Assembly: GCA_964543905.1 (NCBI GenBank)
Contig: CAZIZO010000005.1
Coordinates: 62,001-126,000, forward strand
Direction of reading: 5' to 3'
Origin: GCA-016699835 sp964543905
GTDB lineage: Bacteria; Planctomycetota; Phycisphaerae; Phycisphaerales; UBA1924
DNA length: 64,000 nt
Under the pieces are notes generated by a model. The model saw only the letters and a program-made list of their open reading frames with translations. It did not search any database and was not told where the DNA came from. Shown piece by piece: positions 25,452-36,300 of this stretch. Every line of letters starts with the position of its first letter. Position 1 is the first letter of the stretch. A program made the translations under genes and the position numbers.

Positions 25452-28400
25452 GTGGATGTCGTGTTTCTGGAAGCGCTCGACTTGCCTCCCGAGCAACGTG
25501 CGGACTTCGTGCGTCGTCGCTGCGGGGGAGATGGCGCGCTCGAGCAGGAGGTTCGCGACCTTCTGGGGCATCACACCGGTGCCGACCCGGACTTCCTTGA
25601 TCCGCAGGAAGTCCACCGGCAGACGATCCTCAGCGCGTTTCCGGATGAGGTGGCGTCGTGCTTAAGGCCCGGGCGTCAGATCGCCGGGTATGTCATCGAG
25701 AGCGTGCTTGGGAGCGGCGGGATGGGCACGGTGTATGTCGCCCGACAAGAGCGCCCGAGGCGCACCGTCGCCCTGAAGGTCATTCGTGCAGGGCATGCGA
25801 CTCGGGGGATGCTGCGGCGCTTCGAGCAGGAGGCGAACACGCTTGCGCGTCTTCAGCACCCGGGGATCGCGCAGATTTATGAGTCGGGAGTGGCGACGCT
25901 GGACGGCGTGGAGCAGCCCTTCATCGCGATGGAGCGAGTCGAGGGCGTCGCGATAACCGACTATGCCACCTCGCATGCGCTCGGACTTCACGCACGCCTC
26001 GACCTTGTCGCGCACGTAGCCGATGCGGTACACCATGCGCACCAGCGTGGCGTCATCCACCGCGATCTCAAGCCCGCGAACATCCTCGTGGACTCGACGG
26101 GGAGACCGAAGGTGCTCGATTTCGGCGTCGCCCGCAGCATTGCGCAGGCCGCCGAACCAACGACGACGGTGCAACAGCCGACGGGCCTGATTGTGGGGAC
26201 GCTGCCGTACATGAGCCCTGAGCAGGTCGCGGGCGAGCGCGACGATGTGGACATTCGAAGCGACGTCTACGCGTTGGGGGTGCTGCTGTACCTGCTGTGC
26301 ACGGGTCGATTGCCGTTCGAGATCTCGTCGCTGTCGGTCTTCGAGGCTGCTCGGATCATCGCGGAGCAGCCACCACCGGACCCCGGGACCCTGGTCCGCG
26401 AGTTGCGAGGCGACGTAGAAACGATCATCCGGCGCGCGATGGAGAAGGACAAGTCGCGTCGCTATCAGTCGGCGGCCGAGTTTCGGGACGACCTTCGGCG
26501 ATTCGTTGAAGGGCTTCCGATCGTCGCTCGCCAGGACTCGGCGATGTATGTGCTGCGGAAGCAGTTGCGGCGATACCGAGGGTTGGTGGCGACGGCGGTG
26601 GTCGTGCTCACCATCGTGCTGGCGGGCGCGGTGTATGCGGGGATGAGCAGCCGACGATACGAGCGGGTCGCGCGACAGGAGCGCCAAGCGCGAGTCGAGG
26701 CGAACGCGCTCCGGCTAAAGGAAGCGGAGGCGCGATCCGCTGCCGACCTTGCGGCCGAGCGACTGCGCGAGCAATTGCGGGTGTCGGCGATCAACCAGGC
26801 CCGATTGCTGGCCGCGGCGGGGAACATTCCGTCGGCGGAGGATGCGTTGTGGCGCGAGCACCTTGGCAATCCGCAGTCCGTCGAGGCCCGCTGGGCGCTG
26901 CGTGAGTTGTACGCCGCCGAGCCATGTTCGTCGACAACGCAGTTGGCGGCGCCGATCGCGTGTGCGGCGTTGCATCCGGATCGGGAGCATCTGGTCTACG
27001 CGTCAACAGGAGAACGGCTGCACATCTTCGACGTGGTCACGCTTCGACGGGTTTGCGAGATCGAGATGCCGGGCGGGCGAGCGACGGCGCTCGCGTTCTC
27101 GCCCGGAGGACGCCTCGCGGTCGGTTTGCACGATGGACGTGTGCTGTGGATCGACGATCTCGTGCATGGTGAGCCGCGTGAGGCGTGCGCCCGCGTGGAG
27201 GACGATGGCGCGGTACGCTCGCTCGCGTGGGACCTGCGGGGGAACGTGTGCGCCGTGGGCAGCGTTGATGGAACGGTGCGGCTGCTGAGCACGAGCGAGA
27301 AGGCGCCACTGGGTCGCTGGCGGGCTCATCGGAGCGAGATTCGAGCCTTGGCGTTCAGTCCGGACGGCGCCCTGCTGGCGTCGAGCGCCCGGGAGGGTTC
27401 GGATCAATCGATCACGCTCTGGGACACGGGGAAGGGTGAGCGGGTACGTGAACTGACCTGCGTGCGGGACTGGTTTTTGTCGCTGGTCTTCGTGGATGGC
27501 GGGAGGTCGCTTGTGGCGGGCGGATTCGGTCGGCGATGCTGGCGCATCGATGTCGAGCGCGACATCGCGACACCTCTACACGCCGACCTTGCGCTCGGGA
27601 CCGTCCAGAGCCTGGAACGTGATCCCGGGGGGACTGACCTACTCGCCGCGTTTGGTGCGTCGGTTCGGACGTGGCGAACGAGCGACTGGTCGGAGGCGCG
27701 GACGCTGCATCGGCACCGGGTGGGGCTCGCGATGGCGGGGTGGCTTCGCTCGGATCGGGTCATGTCGGTCTCGTCGGATGGCGCGATGAAGACGTGGGAG
27801 GTTCGTCCGCACGCGAGTGTCGACTTGATTGGCGGGTTTTCGAACTGGTGCTTTTCGGTGGACTACGAGGGGAATGGAGGGCGGCTGGCTGTGGGGGCGG
27901 CGAACTCGACGATCGTGGTAGCGGACGCGGGGTCGCGACGACCGTTGCGTGAGTTGAGGCTGGAGGCGAGCCGGTACCGGGCGGTCAAGTGGCTGAGGGA
28001 GCCCGGGCTGTTCGCGGCGGGCGGGTCGGATGGCGTGGTTCGGCTCGTGGACGCGAGTTCGGGCGCGGTGGTGGCGTCGCTGGACGGGGCACGCGAGAGC
28101 CGCGAGGTGTTCTCGCTTGCGGTTCATCCCACGGACGCGGTGCTGGCGAGCGGGCATGCCGACGGAACCACACATTTGTGGGACCTTGCCGCACGTCGGC
28201 ACGTGGGAGCGCTGCCGAGGCTGACGTATCGGGTGACGGGGCTGGCGTTCTCGGAAGATGGGCTGAGGCTCGCGTCGAGCGGGGCGGAATCGGGAGTTGT
28301 ATTGTGGGACTACGGCACGCGATCACGCGCGGCGACGCTCCCTGGCAGCGGGACCCCCTGGTCGGTCGCGTTCGCGAAGAATGGGTCGCTGGTGGCTGCG

Positions 28401-28784
28401 GGGACGACGGTCGGCACGATCGACGTGTGGAACGTCTTGACGGGAGCGAGGGTGGCGTCGATCGTTGCTCATGAGCGGTTGATCGCCGGCCTCGCGTTTT
28501 CGCATGACGGGTCGGTGCTCGCGAGCGGCAGCGACGACGGGCTGGTGAAAGTATGGGACGCGGCGACGTATCGCGAGTTGGCCTCGTTTCCGACGCGGCA
28601 CAACGAGGTGACGTCGCTGGCCTTTGATCCGACGCGGGCGGCGCTGGCGGCGGCATGCCAAGCGGAGGCGGCGCTGGTGGTGGATTTTGGGCGGCTGGAC
28701 GAGTGGATCGAAGGCCAGCGGGCGTACCAGGCGGCGCGCGTGGCGAGTGAGATGACGGCCGTGCCGACGATGATGAAGCCGTGA
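25452..28784 (+). CDS. transmembrane Ser/Thr protein kinase with WD40 repeats
   Basis: 1110-aa (from GTG 25452) membrane kinase. A short helical N-terminal region (about 1-75) precedes a PknB-like kinase domain (about 78-350) with G-S-G-G-M-G-T-V-Y, lysine K109, H-R-D-L-K-P-A-N (H203, D205) and D-F-G-V-A, so it should be active. One transmembrane helix lies at about 378-399, then a coiled coil, then WD40 repeats to the C-terminus (V-K-V-W-D, S-G-S-D-D-G and similar). The kinase faces the cytoplasm and the repeats the periplasm. Start: a CTG at 25428 has AGGAG six bases upstream and would restore the N-terminal helix usual in relatives, so the true start may be that CTG; GTG 25452 has no ribosome-binding site. 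Confidence 0.93.
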   Translation: MDVVFLEALDLPPEQRADFVRRRCGGDGALEQEVRDLLGHHTGADPDFLDPQEVHRQTILSAFPDEVASCLRPGRQIAGYVIESVLGSGGMGTVYVARQERPRRTVALKVIRAGHATRGMLRRFEQEANTLARLQHPGIAQIYESGVATLDGVEQPFIAMERVEGVAITDYATSHALGLHARLDLVAHVADAVHHAHQRGVIHRDLKPANILVDSTGRPKVLDFGVARSIAQAAEPTTTVQQPTGLIVGTLPYMSPEQVAGERDDVDIRSDVYALGVLLYLLCTGRLPFEISSLSVFEAARIIAEQPPPDPGTLVRELRGDVETIIRRAMEKDKSRRYQSAAEFRDDLRRFVEGLPIVARQDSAMYVLRKQLRRYRGLVATAVVVLTIVLAGAVYAGMSSRRYERVARQERQARVEANALRLKEAEARSAADLAAERLREQLRVSAINQARLLAAAGNIPSAEDALWREHLGNPQSVEARWALRELYAAEPCSSTTQLAAPIACAALHPDREHLVYASTGERLHIFDVVTLRRVCEIEMPGGRATALAFSPGGRLAVGLHDGRVLWIDDLVHGEPREACARVEDDGAVRSLAWDLRGNVCAVGSVDGTVRLLSTSEKAPLGRWRAHRSEIRALAFSPDGALLASSAREGSDQSITLWDTGKGERVRELTCVRDWFLSLVFVDGGRSLVAGGFGRRCWRIDVERDIATPLHADLALGTVQSLERDPGGTDLLAAFGASVRTWRTSDWSEARTLHRHRVGLAMAGWLRSDRVMSVSSDGAMKTWEVRPHASVDLIGGFSNWCFSVDYEGNGGRLAVGAANSTIVVADAGSRRPLRELRLEASRYRAVKWLREPGLFAAGGSDGVVRLVDASSGAVVASLDGARESREVFSLAVHPTDAVLASGHADGTTHLWDLAARRHVGALPRLTYRVTGLAFSEDGLRLASSGAESGVVLWDYGTRSRAATLPGSGTPWSVAFAKNGSLVAAGTTVGTIDVWNVLTGARVASIVAHERLIAGLAFSHDGSVLASGSDDGLVKVWDAATYRELASFPTRHNEVTSLAFDPTRAALAAACQAEAALVVDFGRLDEWIEGQRAYQAARVASEMTAVPTMMKP

Positions 28785-28906
28785 GTTTGGCGCGTGGAGC
28801 GTCAGCCTCCGGGCGCCTGGTGCGGATCGGGAGTCGGGGACGACGATCCCGTTCCCGCGGCTTGGACGAAACTCAACTTTGGTTCGCTAGCGGGCTGTTC
28901 AGAGGC

Positions 28907-29605
28907 TCACACGCCTTCGAAGGACGCCCCTGGTTTGTCCTGGAGCGCGCGTTGCACTTGGTCCATGATCCATGCCGCGGCTTGGGGCTTGGCGAGGAGG
29001 CCTGGGGTTCGGGTTTCGCGGACGGGCTCGCTTCCGCTGCCGTGCTTCTTGCTGAGGACGATCGCCTCGATGGTGTCGCTGTCCATGGTTTCGAGGGGGT
29101 TGGCGACGACCATGTCGATTTGCTTGCGGTCGAGTTTGGCGTGGGCGGAGGCGAGGAGTTCATCGCGGGGTTCCAGGGCGAATCCCACCATGAGTTGGTC
29201 GGGGCGGCGGCTCTTGGCGACTTCGGCGAGGAGGTCGGGCGTCGGTTCGAGTTCGAGGGTGAGGTTTTCGTTTTTGCGGCGAAACTTGCCGCCGAAGAAC
29301 TGGGGGTCGATCTTGGGGCGATAGTCGGCGACGGCGGCGGCCATGACGAGGATGTCGGCGTTGGGAACTTCTTCCCTCAGAAGTGTGCGGAGGTCCTCGC
29401 AGGTACGGAATCGGCGGAGGCGGATGCTGGGATTGGTGGGCATCGCGGGGACGGGGCCCAAGAGGAGCGTGACCTGCATGCCGCGGCGAGCGGCCTCGTC
29501 GGCGAGGGCGAGGCCCATCTTGCCGGAGGAGCGGTTGCCGATGAACCGGACGGCGTCGATGGGCTCGTGGGTGGGGCCGGCGGTGATGAGGAGTCGGGGG
29601 GACAT
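28907..29605 (-). CDS. coaB: phosphopantothenate-cysteine ligase (CoaB), stand-alone
   Basis: 232-aa CoaB domain, which joins 4'-phosphopantothenate and cysteine in coenzyme A synthesis. The beginning (L-L-I-T-A-G-P-T-H-E-P-I-D, then V-R-F-I-G-N-R-S-S-G-K-M-G) is the nucleotide- and substrate-binding signature. A-A-A-V-A-D-Y and the conserved N-P-L region follow. In most bacteria CoaB is fused behind the flavoprotein CoaC; here the protein is CoaB only, so CoaC must be encoded elsewhere. The ATG at 29605 matches the domain start; 71 extra codons upstream lack similarity. Monocistronic, divergent from the secretion ATPase. Confidence 0.88.
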   Translation of the reverse strand: MSPRLLITAGPTHEPIDAVRFIGNRSSGKMGLALADEAARRGMQVTLLLGPVPAMPTNPSIRLRRFRTCEDLRTLLREEVPNADILVMAAAVADYRPKIDPQFFGGKFRRKNENLTLELEPTPDLLAEVAKSRRPDQLMVGFALEPRDELLASAHAKLDRKQIDMVVANPLETMDSDTIEAIVLSKKHGSGSEPVRETRTPGLLAKPQAAAWIMDQVQRALQDKPGASFEGV

Positions 29606-29811
29606 GCGGGGGGTGTTGGAATGGGATGCCGGATGGTAGAGAGCGGTGACGGCGCGGGGATGCGAAGGACAGATGTGCACAGGCCTGGGGGCTAAAGGGC
29701 GGAGCAAGGAAGAAAGAGGAAGCCCTCTCCACCCCCATCCATCTGGGAGGGGGCGTTTGAGCCTAGCATCTTTACTCTGTTCGCTGGGCGGTCGCATGGC
29801 TTGAGGGACGT

Positions 29812-31551
29812 ATGGCACGAAGTCGCAAGAAACTGGGTGAGATTCTGGTGGGCTGGGGCGTCGTTTCGCCGGAGCAGGCGGAGAAGGCGGCCGTGGCGGC
29901 GAAGGCGGCGGGCAAACGGCTGGGGGAGCAACTGGTCGAGATGAACTTCGTGAAGGAAGACCAGGTCGCGAAGGCGCTGGCGAACCAGTTCGGGATGGAG
30001 TTTGTGGATCTGTCGCAGCCGGGGATGAGCGACAAGATCGACATGAAACTGATCTCGGACGACCTGATCAAGAAGCACCTGGTGCTGCCGGTCTCCAAGG
30101 CGAACGGGCGTTTGACGCTGATCGTGCATGATCCGATGGACCTGGAACTGCACGACATGCTGCGGTTCCGGCTGAACGTCGAGATTGATACGAAACTCGC
30201 GCCCAAGGGGCAGATCAAGAAGTACATCGAGGCGGCGGCGGCGGGGACGGCGAAGAAGTTTGGCGCGGGCGAATCGCTCGTGACGAGTTCGATCGACAGT
30301 TCGGTGGACAAGTCGGTCGATCGCTCGATGGACAAGTCGATCGACGTGGCGGTGGACGATGCGCCGATCGTGAAGTTGTGCAACCGGATCTTCACCGAGG
30401 CGGTGCGGATGCGGGCGTCGGATATTCATATCGAGCCGATGGAAGATCGGGTGCGGCTGCGGTATCGCATCGACGGCGTGTGCATGGAGCGCGACAACCT
30501 GCCGAAGCGGATGCAGAACTCGCTGTTGAGTCGCGTGAAGTTGATGGCGAGCATGAACATCGCCGAGAAGCGTGTGCCGCAGGACGGACGCATCAAGTTG
30601 GACGTGGACGGGGTGAACATTGACTACCGGGTGTCGGCGACGCCGGCGTATCACGGGGAGTCGGTGGTCGCGCGTATCTTGCGGCCGGACTCGGTGCGGA
30701 TCGGTCTGACGAACATCGGATTCGAGGCGGACAACCTGGCGGTGTTCAACAAGATCATCCGGCGGCCCAACGGCATCTTCCTGGTGACGGGGCCGACGGG
30801 TTCGGGGAAGACGACGACGCTCTACTCGGCGCTGGACATCTTGAACCGACCCGACAAGAAGATCATCACGGCGGAGGACCCGGTCGAATACGCGTTCGAG
30901 GGGATCAACCAGTGCCAGGTGCGTGAGCACATCGGCCTGACGTTCCCGGCGATCCTTCGGTCGATGCTGCGACAGGCGCCGAACATCATCCTGGTCGGTG
31001 AAATCCGCGATAAGGAAGTGGCGGAGATTGCGATCCAGGCGGCGCTGACGGGGCACCTGGTGTTCTCGACGCTGCACACGAACGACGCGCCGAGCGCGAT
31101 CACGCGACTGATCGACATGGGCGTCAAACCGTTCCTGGTGGCGAGTTCGATCCAGGCGATCATGGGTCAGCGGCTGATCCGGATTTTGTGCAAGGACTGC
31201 AAGACGCTGGCGCAGCCCGGGGATTTGGACCCGAAGATGCTGCGGCTGGTGGGCATCACCGAGGACGAGGCGTACGGGAAGGTGATGAAGCCGGTGGGAT
31301 GCTCGAACTGCAACAACACGGGCTTCCGCGGACGCAAGGCGATCTTTGAACTGATGACGATGAACTCGCAGATCCGGGAGTTGGCGTTCAACCTGGCGCC
31401 GATCTCGGAGATTCGCCGCGCGGCGATCGCGAACGGGATGAGGCCGCTGGTGGAGGACGGGAAGATCAAGATTTTGAACGGCTTTGCGACGGCGGAAGAG
31501 GTGGCGAAGATGACGCAGGTGGATGTGGATAATCTGGCGGCGGCGGGGTGA
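29812..31551 (+). CDS. type II secretion/type IV pilus assembly ATPase (GspE/PilB)
   Basis: 579-aa hexameric ATPase that drives pilus or pseudopilus assembly at the inner membrane. It has the N-terminal GspE_N domain (about 1-145, opening with K-K-L-G-E-I-L-V-G-W-G-V-V), then a linker with repeated S-x-D-x units (about 160-180). The ATPase core has Walker A G-P-T-G-S-G-K-T (K333), the Asp box, Walker B G-E-I-R-D-K-E-V-A and the His box T-L-H-T-N-D-A. A C4 zinc motif follows (C-K-D-C and C-S-N-C). GAGGGA lies just before the ATG. The secretin is encoded 1.8 kb downstream on the same strand; the platform protein and prepilin peptidase are not in the window. Confidence 0.95.
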   Translation: MARSRKKLGEILVGWGVVSPEQAEKAAVAAKAAGKRLGEQLVEMNFVKEDQVAKALANQFGMEFVDLSQPGMSDKIDMKLISDDLIKKHLVLPVSKANGRLTLIVHDPMDLELHDMLRFRLNVEIDTKLAPKGQIKKYIEAAAAGTAKKFGAGESLVTSSIDSSVDKSVDRSMDKSIDVAVDDAPIVKLCNRIFTEAVRMRASDIHIEPMEDRVRLRYRIDGVCMERDNLPKRMQNSLLSRVKLMASMNIAEKRVPQDGRIKLDVDGVNIDYRVSATPAYHGESVVARILRPDSVRIGLTNIGFEADNLAVFNKIIRRPNGIFLVTGPTGSGKTTTLYSALDILNRPDKKIITAEDPVEYAFEGINQCQVREHIGLTFPAILRSMLRQAPNIILVGEIRDKEVAEIAIQAALTGHLVFSTLHTNDAPSAITRLIDMGVKPFLVASSIQAIMGQRLIRILCKDCKTLAQPGDLDPKMLRLVGITEDEAYGKVMKPVGCSNCNNTGFRGRKAIFELMTMNSQIRELAFNLAPISEIRRAAIANGMRPLVEDGKIKILNGFATAEEVAKMTQVDVDNLAAAG

Positions 31552-31653
31552 TCGTGGAGCGGCCCGGCGACGCGAGGGCACGGAACAAAGGAGGAAGAGC
31601 GCCACGCCGGGGTCCGCGACCTGGATCGTCTGGGAGTGGGAGGCCGCAGGTGC

Positions 31654-31659
31654 TATCTT
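31654..31659 (+). promoter_or_regulatory. extended -10 hexamer for leaderless mRNA
   Basis: Reads TATCTT preceded by TGC (extended -10), exactly seven bases before the ATG at 31667. No Shine-Dalgarno. Confidence 0.5.
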
Positions 31660-31666
31660 TGTGCGT

Positions 31667-32764
31667 ATGCCGACGTGTCGGGCGGATCCGAAGATTGAGC
31701 GTGTGACCCACGGGGACTTCAAGTTTCCGCTGGGGGTGTATCCCGTGGAGGAGTTGGAGCCGAAGGCGGGGTATGTGGTGGAGTTTGAGTCGGCGGACGG
31801 GGATGAGGAGGGGGGGGAGTGGGAAGAGTGGCCGGATCGGTATGTCTTTGACATCGTGGTGTCGGCGGATCGAGTGGAGGCGCTGTGCCGACGGTTGTTT
31901 TCGATGCTTCCCCCGCGGGTGTACCCGATCCTGGACGTTCTGGGGCGGGACGCGTATCGGGAGATCGACCCGTACATCTCGTATGAGTTGCTGGGGTGGG
32001 ATCGGTTCGTAGGCGCGGTGTGGCGGTATCGGGATTTCTTCTTTGAGGACGGGATGGTGGGGTTCGGCGCGATGTGCGACGACCCGTTTTTCTACGTGTT
32101 CGTGGATGAGCACAAGATCATCACGGTACGAGCGGAGACGCACTGGAAGGAGAAGATCGAGAAGACGCTCGAGGCATTTGATCTGGACGTGACGGCGGAG
32201 CCGAAGGGGGCCGATTCGGCGGCGCACGAGCATCGGAGCGTGCTGGTGATGCCGGAGGATGAGCCGCTGGTGCTGGGACCGGACGAGATCGTGGAGCGTC
32301 TGCGGGATGAATGGCACCTGGTGCTGAATGTGGATCCGGACACGAATGTGGATGAGAAGGGGCAGGAACTCGGGGTGACGCCGTGGCGGGTGATCGTTCG
32401 ATGTGAAGGGCCGGACGAGAAGCGGGCGTCGGCGTACGCGGAGGTGTTGCTGAAGGCGAACAACGTCCGAGCGGCGGAAGAGGCGGCGTTTGAGGGCGCG
32501 GATGGGCTGGAGATGCCGAAGGGTGTGGACGAGTGGGCGGACATGGTGATCATCACGGCGGATCGGCTGACCGAGGAATCGCTGGAAGAGGCGATGGAGG
32601 GAGAGGGTGAGAAGTCGGAGAAGCGAAAGAAGTTGGCGAAAGCCCGACCAAAGACCGATCGGATGAAGCGAGATGAACGTGGAGGAGATGAAGAGTCGGA
32701 GATACCGATGGGTGAGGCGGAGGTCTTGAGGGCGAGGTGGATCTCGCCACACGGTGGCGAGTAG
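31667..32764 (+). CDS. acidic protein of unknown function
   Basis: 365-aa soluble protein that I do not recognise. It is strongly acidic (D/E-rich throughout), has no signal peptide or membrane helix, and two parts: residues about 1-190 rich in aromatic and acidic residues (E-E-W-P-D-R-Y-V-F-D-I, D-P-F-F-Y-V-F-V-D-E-H) and about 190-310. The C-terminal 50 residues are highly charged with alternating K/E/R and probably disordered. It sits between the secretion ATPase and the secretin, so a role in that system is possible but unproven. The ATG at 31667 is preceded by an extended -10 hexamer seven bases away and no ribosome-binding site, consistent with a leaderless mRNA and an independent transcript. 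Confidence 0.75.
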   Translation: MPTCRADPKIERVTHGDFKFPLGVYPVEELEPKAGYVVEFESADGDEEGGEWEEWPDRYVFDIVVSADRVEALCRRLFSMLPPRVYPILDVLGRDAYREIDPYISYELLGWDRFVGAVWRYRDFFFEDGMVGFGAMCDDPFFYVFVDEHKIITVRAETHWKEKIEKTLEAFDLDVTAEPKGADSAAHEHRSVLVMPEDEPLVLGPDEIVERLRDEWHLVLNVDPDTNVDEKGQELGVTPWRVIVRCEGPDEKRASAYAEVLLKANNVRAAEEAAFEGADGLEMPKGVDEWADMVIITADRLTEESLEEAMEGEGEKSEKRKKLAKARPKTDRMKRDERGGDEESEIPMGEAEVLRARWISPHGGE

Positions 32765-33346
32765 GCGGAGCCTCGCGGGGGTGGGAATCGGGTGTGGAGT
32801 GAGGCTCGGGGGCCAACTTGCAAAGGGGAAAGAATGCGGGTATCTTGGCGAGAGGCCGGAACCGGAACGAGTTGGGGACCATACCGACTCGTGCGAGTGC
32901 GATCGAGGTGAAGCCCCGTGGTGGGCTTTGACGCGGGAGCACTGGAGCGCGGACCAGGATACGGGCAGGAGTGTGCCAAGGGGCACGGGGACGAGTGGCC
33001 CGTCCTATCGACGACACGAGTGGGATGACTCCTCGGCAGGCGATGGGTTGGAGACTCGGTCGCGAGAACTGGACAAGCACGGCCAAGGCAGGGGGAGCGG
33101 ACGGAAGGGCGGCCTCGCGGTTGTGTGATCGGGAGGCGCCGGGGCTCGCGACGAGATTGGCGCGAAAAGTGCCAGTTTTGGCGACCGAGCCGGGTTGAGC
33201 GAGCCTACAAACACCCCCCTAGCGAGTGGGGTTGCGGGCCGACGGACCCAAGAGCAAGTGGATCGGGAGCCTGAGCGGGTCGGTCGGAGTGTGCAGGAAG
33301 CAGAGCAAGAGCAACCAAAGGTTGAGCATCAAGTGGAGCAAGCGCC
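32765..33346. other. 582-bp gap before the secretin gene
   Basis: No credible gene: the open frames here lack the codon pattern of the neighbours. I see no obvious terminator or promoter. A GGAG eight bases before the secretin ATG (33335-33338) is the only clear signal. Confidence 0.5.
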
Positions 33347-36300
33347 ATGGTGAACGGAAAAGGAATCGACGTGAGGGCCTTGATCGCGACGGCGGGGATG
33401 TTGGCGAGCGTGACGGTGGGCACGGCGCTGGCGCGGCCGGACGCGAAGGTTGAAACGACTCCGGGAGAGGCCACGGCGTCGGCGGCGCAGACGCTCGATC
33501 TGGCGAATGACCTGCTCGCGAACGGCAAGGCGGTGCGTGCGAAGATGCTGCTCCAACCGCTGGCGAGCGAGGCGGGCTCGACGGGGCTCACGACGAGCGA
33601 GCGGGAGCGGGTGTATCGCCTGCTGGCGCTGGCGAACCAGAAGGTCAAGGCGATGTCGCCGGTCGAGGTGAGCCTGCAGACGGCGGAGGGCGCGCTGGCG
33701 AGCGATGAACTCGCGTTGGCGCGGGCGCAGGCGCAGGCGGTGGTCGAGGCGCCGAAGGCGACGAACGAACACGTGGGCAAGGCGAAGGCGGTGCTGGCGC
33801 GTGTGGACGCGCGGCAAGCGGAACTGATGCCCGTGATGAGCACGATGCTGGATGGGGCGGCGAAGGACTTGCAGGCTGGTCAGATGGGGGCGGCGAAGGC
33901 GAAGTTGGAGCGGGTCGCGCGGTCGGGCGTGGCGTTGGCGCTGTCGGATGCGGAGCGTCTGGCGGAGTTGCAGGCGCGTGTGGTGGATCAGCCGGTGGCG
34001 GCGGGGATGATGCAGCCGGGCGTGGTGAAGCCGCGGGAGGAACAGGCGGCGGAGCAGCCGGCGACACCGGCCCCGGCGTCTGCACAGCCCGCGACCCAGG
34101 CGACGACGACGCCGGTGGACGCGATCGAGATGGCGCGCAAGGCGGAGGCGCAATCGCTGTTCGTCGAGGCGGACCAGGCGTTCGAGTTGCGTCGGATGAA
34201 CGACGCGGCGAGCAAGTATCAGCGACTGAAGGGCGAGTACTTCACGTACTTGTCTCCCGAGCAGCAGAAGATGGTGAACGATCGCCTGGCGGAGGCACGC
34301 GTGGTGTCGGGCTCGGCGCCGGCGACGACGACGAGCGCGTTGCAGGACATCAGCGCCACGCGGGAGCGCGCGAAGCAACTGATCGTGACGGAGTTCGAGT
34401 CGTCGATGCAGCAGGCGAACTCGGCGCTCGCGACGGGGGACACGGAGCGGGCGCGTTCGGCGGCGGCGGCGGCGCTGCTGAAGTTGAACTCGGGGCGAGA
34501 TCTCTTCTCGGCGGCGGAGTTTGAGACTCGGCTGAGCCAGCAGAAGGACCTGGCGACGCGGATCGCGCAGGATGAGGAGAAGATCCGGCAGCAGGCGGCG
34601 TCGAAGCAGGCGATCGATCAGGCGGAGCGGGCGAAGTTGGCCGCGAAGTCGGCGCAGGAAGAGAAGGAGCGGAAGATCTCCGAGGCGGTGGGACGCGTTC
34701 GGGCGCTGCAGGCGGAGATGAAGTACAAGGAAGCGTTGCAGGTCGTGGATCAGATCCTGTTCCTGGACCCGATCAATCCGACGGGGCTGCTGATGCGTGA
34801 TCTGCTGCAGGACGCGGAGTTCTACCGGAACTACGGGGACATCCAGCGTCGCAAGACGGTGGGGATCGCGAGGGAGGCGGTGGACAACCAGGACGCGATG
34901 ATCCCGCCAGCGGGGATCATGGCGTACCCAATGGACTGGCCGGCGAAGAGTTATCAGCGCGGCGGGCCGACGACCTTGGCGGAATCGGAAGAGAACCGAC
35001 GTGCGCTCGCCACGCTGACGCAGAAGCGGGTGCCGGTGAACTTTGAGGACAACCGGCTGGAGGACGTGCTGAAGTTTGTGCAGACGGTGACGAACCTGAA
35101 CATGGACGTGGATTGGCCGAGCCTCGAGGCGGCGAACATCGACAAGGAAACGCAGGTTTCGCTGAAGTTGACGAACGTCCCGGTGCGGACGGTGCTGGAC
35201 CGGGTGATGGAGAAGTTGAGCCCGGACGCGACGACGGGTGCGGGCTGGACGGTGAATGACGGGGTGCTGACGGTGGCGTCGAAGGAGGCGCTGAACAAGA
35301 ACACGCTGCCCTTGATCTATGACATCCGCGACCTGTTGATTGAAGTGCCGGACTACACGGCGGCGCCGGAGTTTGACCTGCAGAGCGTGCTGCAGAACAG
35401 CGGGCAGGGCGGGGGCGGTGGCGGGCAGAGCCCGTTCCGCGACAACCAGCAGCAGAACGCGGCGAATCGTCGGACGCTTCAGGAGCGGACGGAGGACCTG
35501 ATCCGGATCATCACGTCGAACATCGACTCGCCGAGTTGGTTGGAGAACGGCGGCGAGGTGGGGAAGATCCAGCAGTTCCAGGGGAACCTGATCATTACGC
35601 AGACGCCGAACAACCATCGTGCGGTGGTGGGTCTGCTCTCGAAGTTGCGTGAGCAGCGGGCGATGCAGATCAACGTGGAGACTCGGTTCCTCTTGGTGAG
35701 CCAGGACTTCTTCGAGCAGATCGGCGTGGACTTTGACGTGTACTTCAACGGGCGGAGCAACCAGGTGCGGACGGCGCGGCAGCAGTCGCCCGGGAACAGC
35801 ATCCAGCCGTCGGACTTCTTCGACTTTGGCCGTGGCGGATTGCAGCGTCGGGTGTTCGGGGCTCCGATCGACGCGAACGGGGACGGCACGGCGGACCCGG
35901 TGGTGGGCAATCCGGTGGCGTTGCCGTCGCCCTTGTCGGTGATCGGCGCTGGGCAGAACAGCCTGGGGCTGACGGAAGGGCTGACGCAGGGCACGTTCGC
36001 GAACACGATTTTGAGTCGTGCCCCGGCGCTGGGCGTGGCGGGGCAGTTCCTGGATGACATCCAGGTGGACTTCCTGGTGAAGGCGACGCAGGCGAATCGG
36101 CGGTCGGTGTCGCTGACGGCGCCGCGGCTGACGTTCACGAACGGTCAGACGTCGAACATTTACGTGGCGACGCAGGTGTCGTTCGTGTCGGACCTGACGC
36201 CGGTGGTGAGCGAGTCGGCGGTGGGCTTTGACCCGCAGTTGGACGTGATCAACGAGGGCGTCCGGTTGCTGGTGGACGGGACGATCTCGGCGGACCGGCG

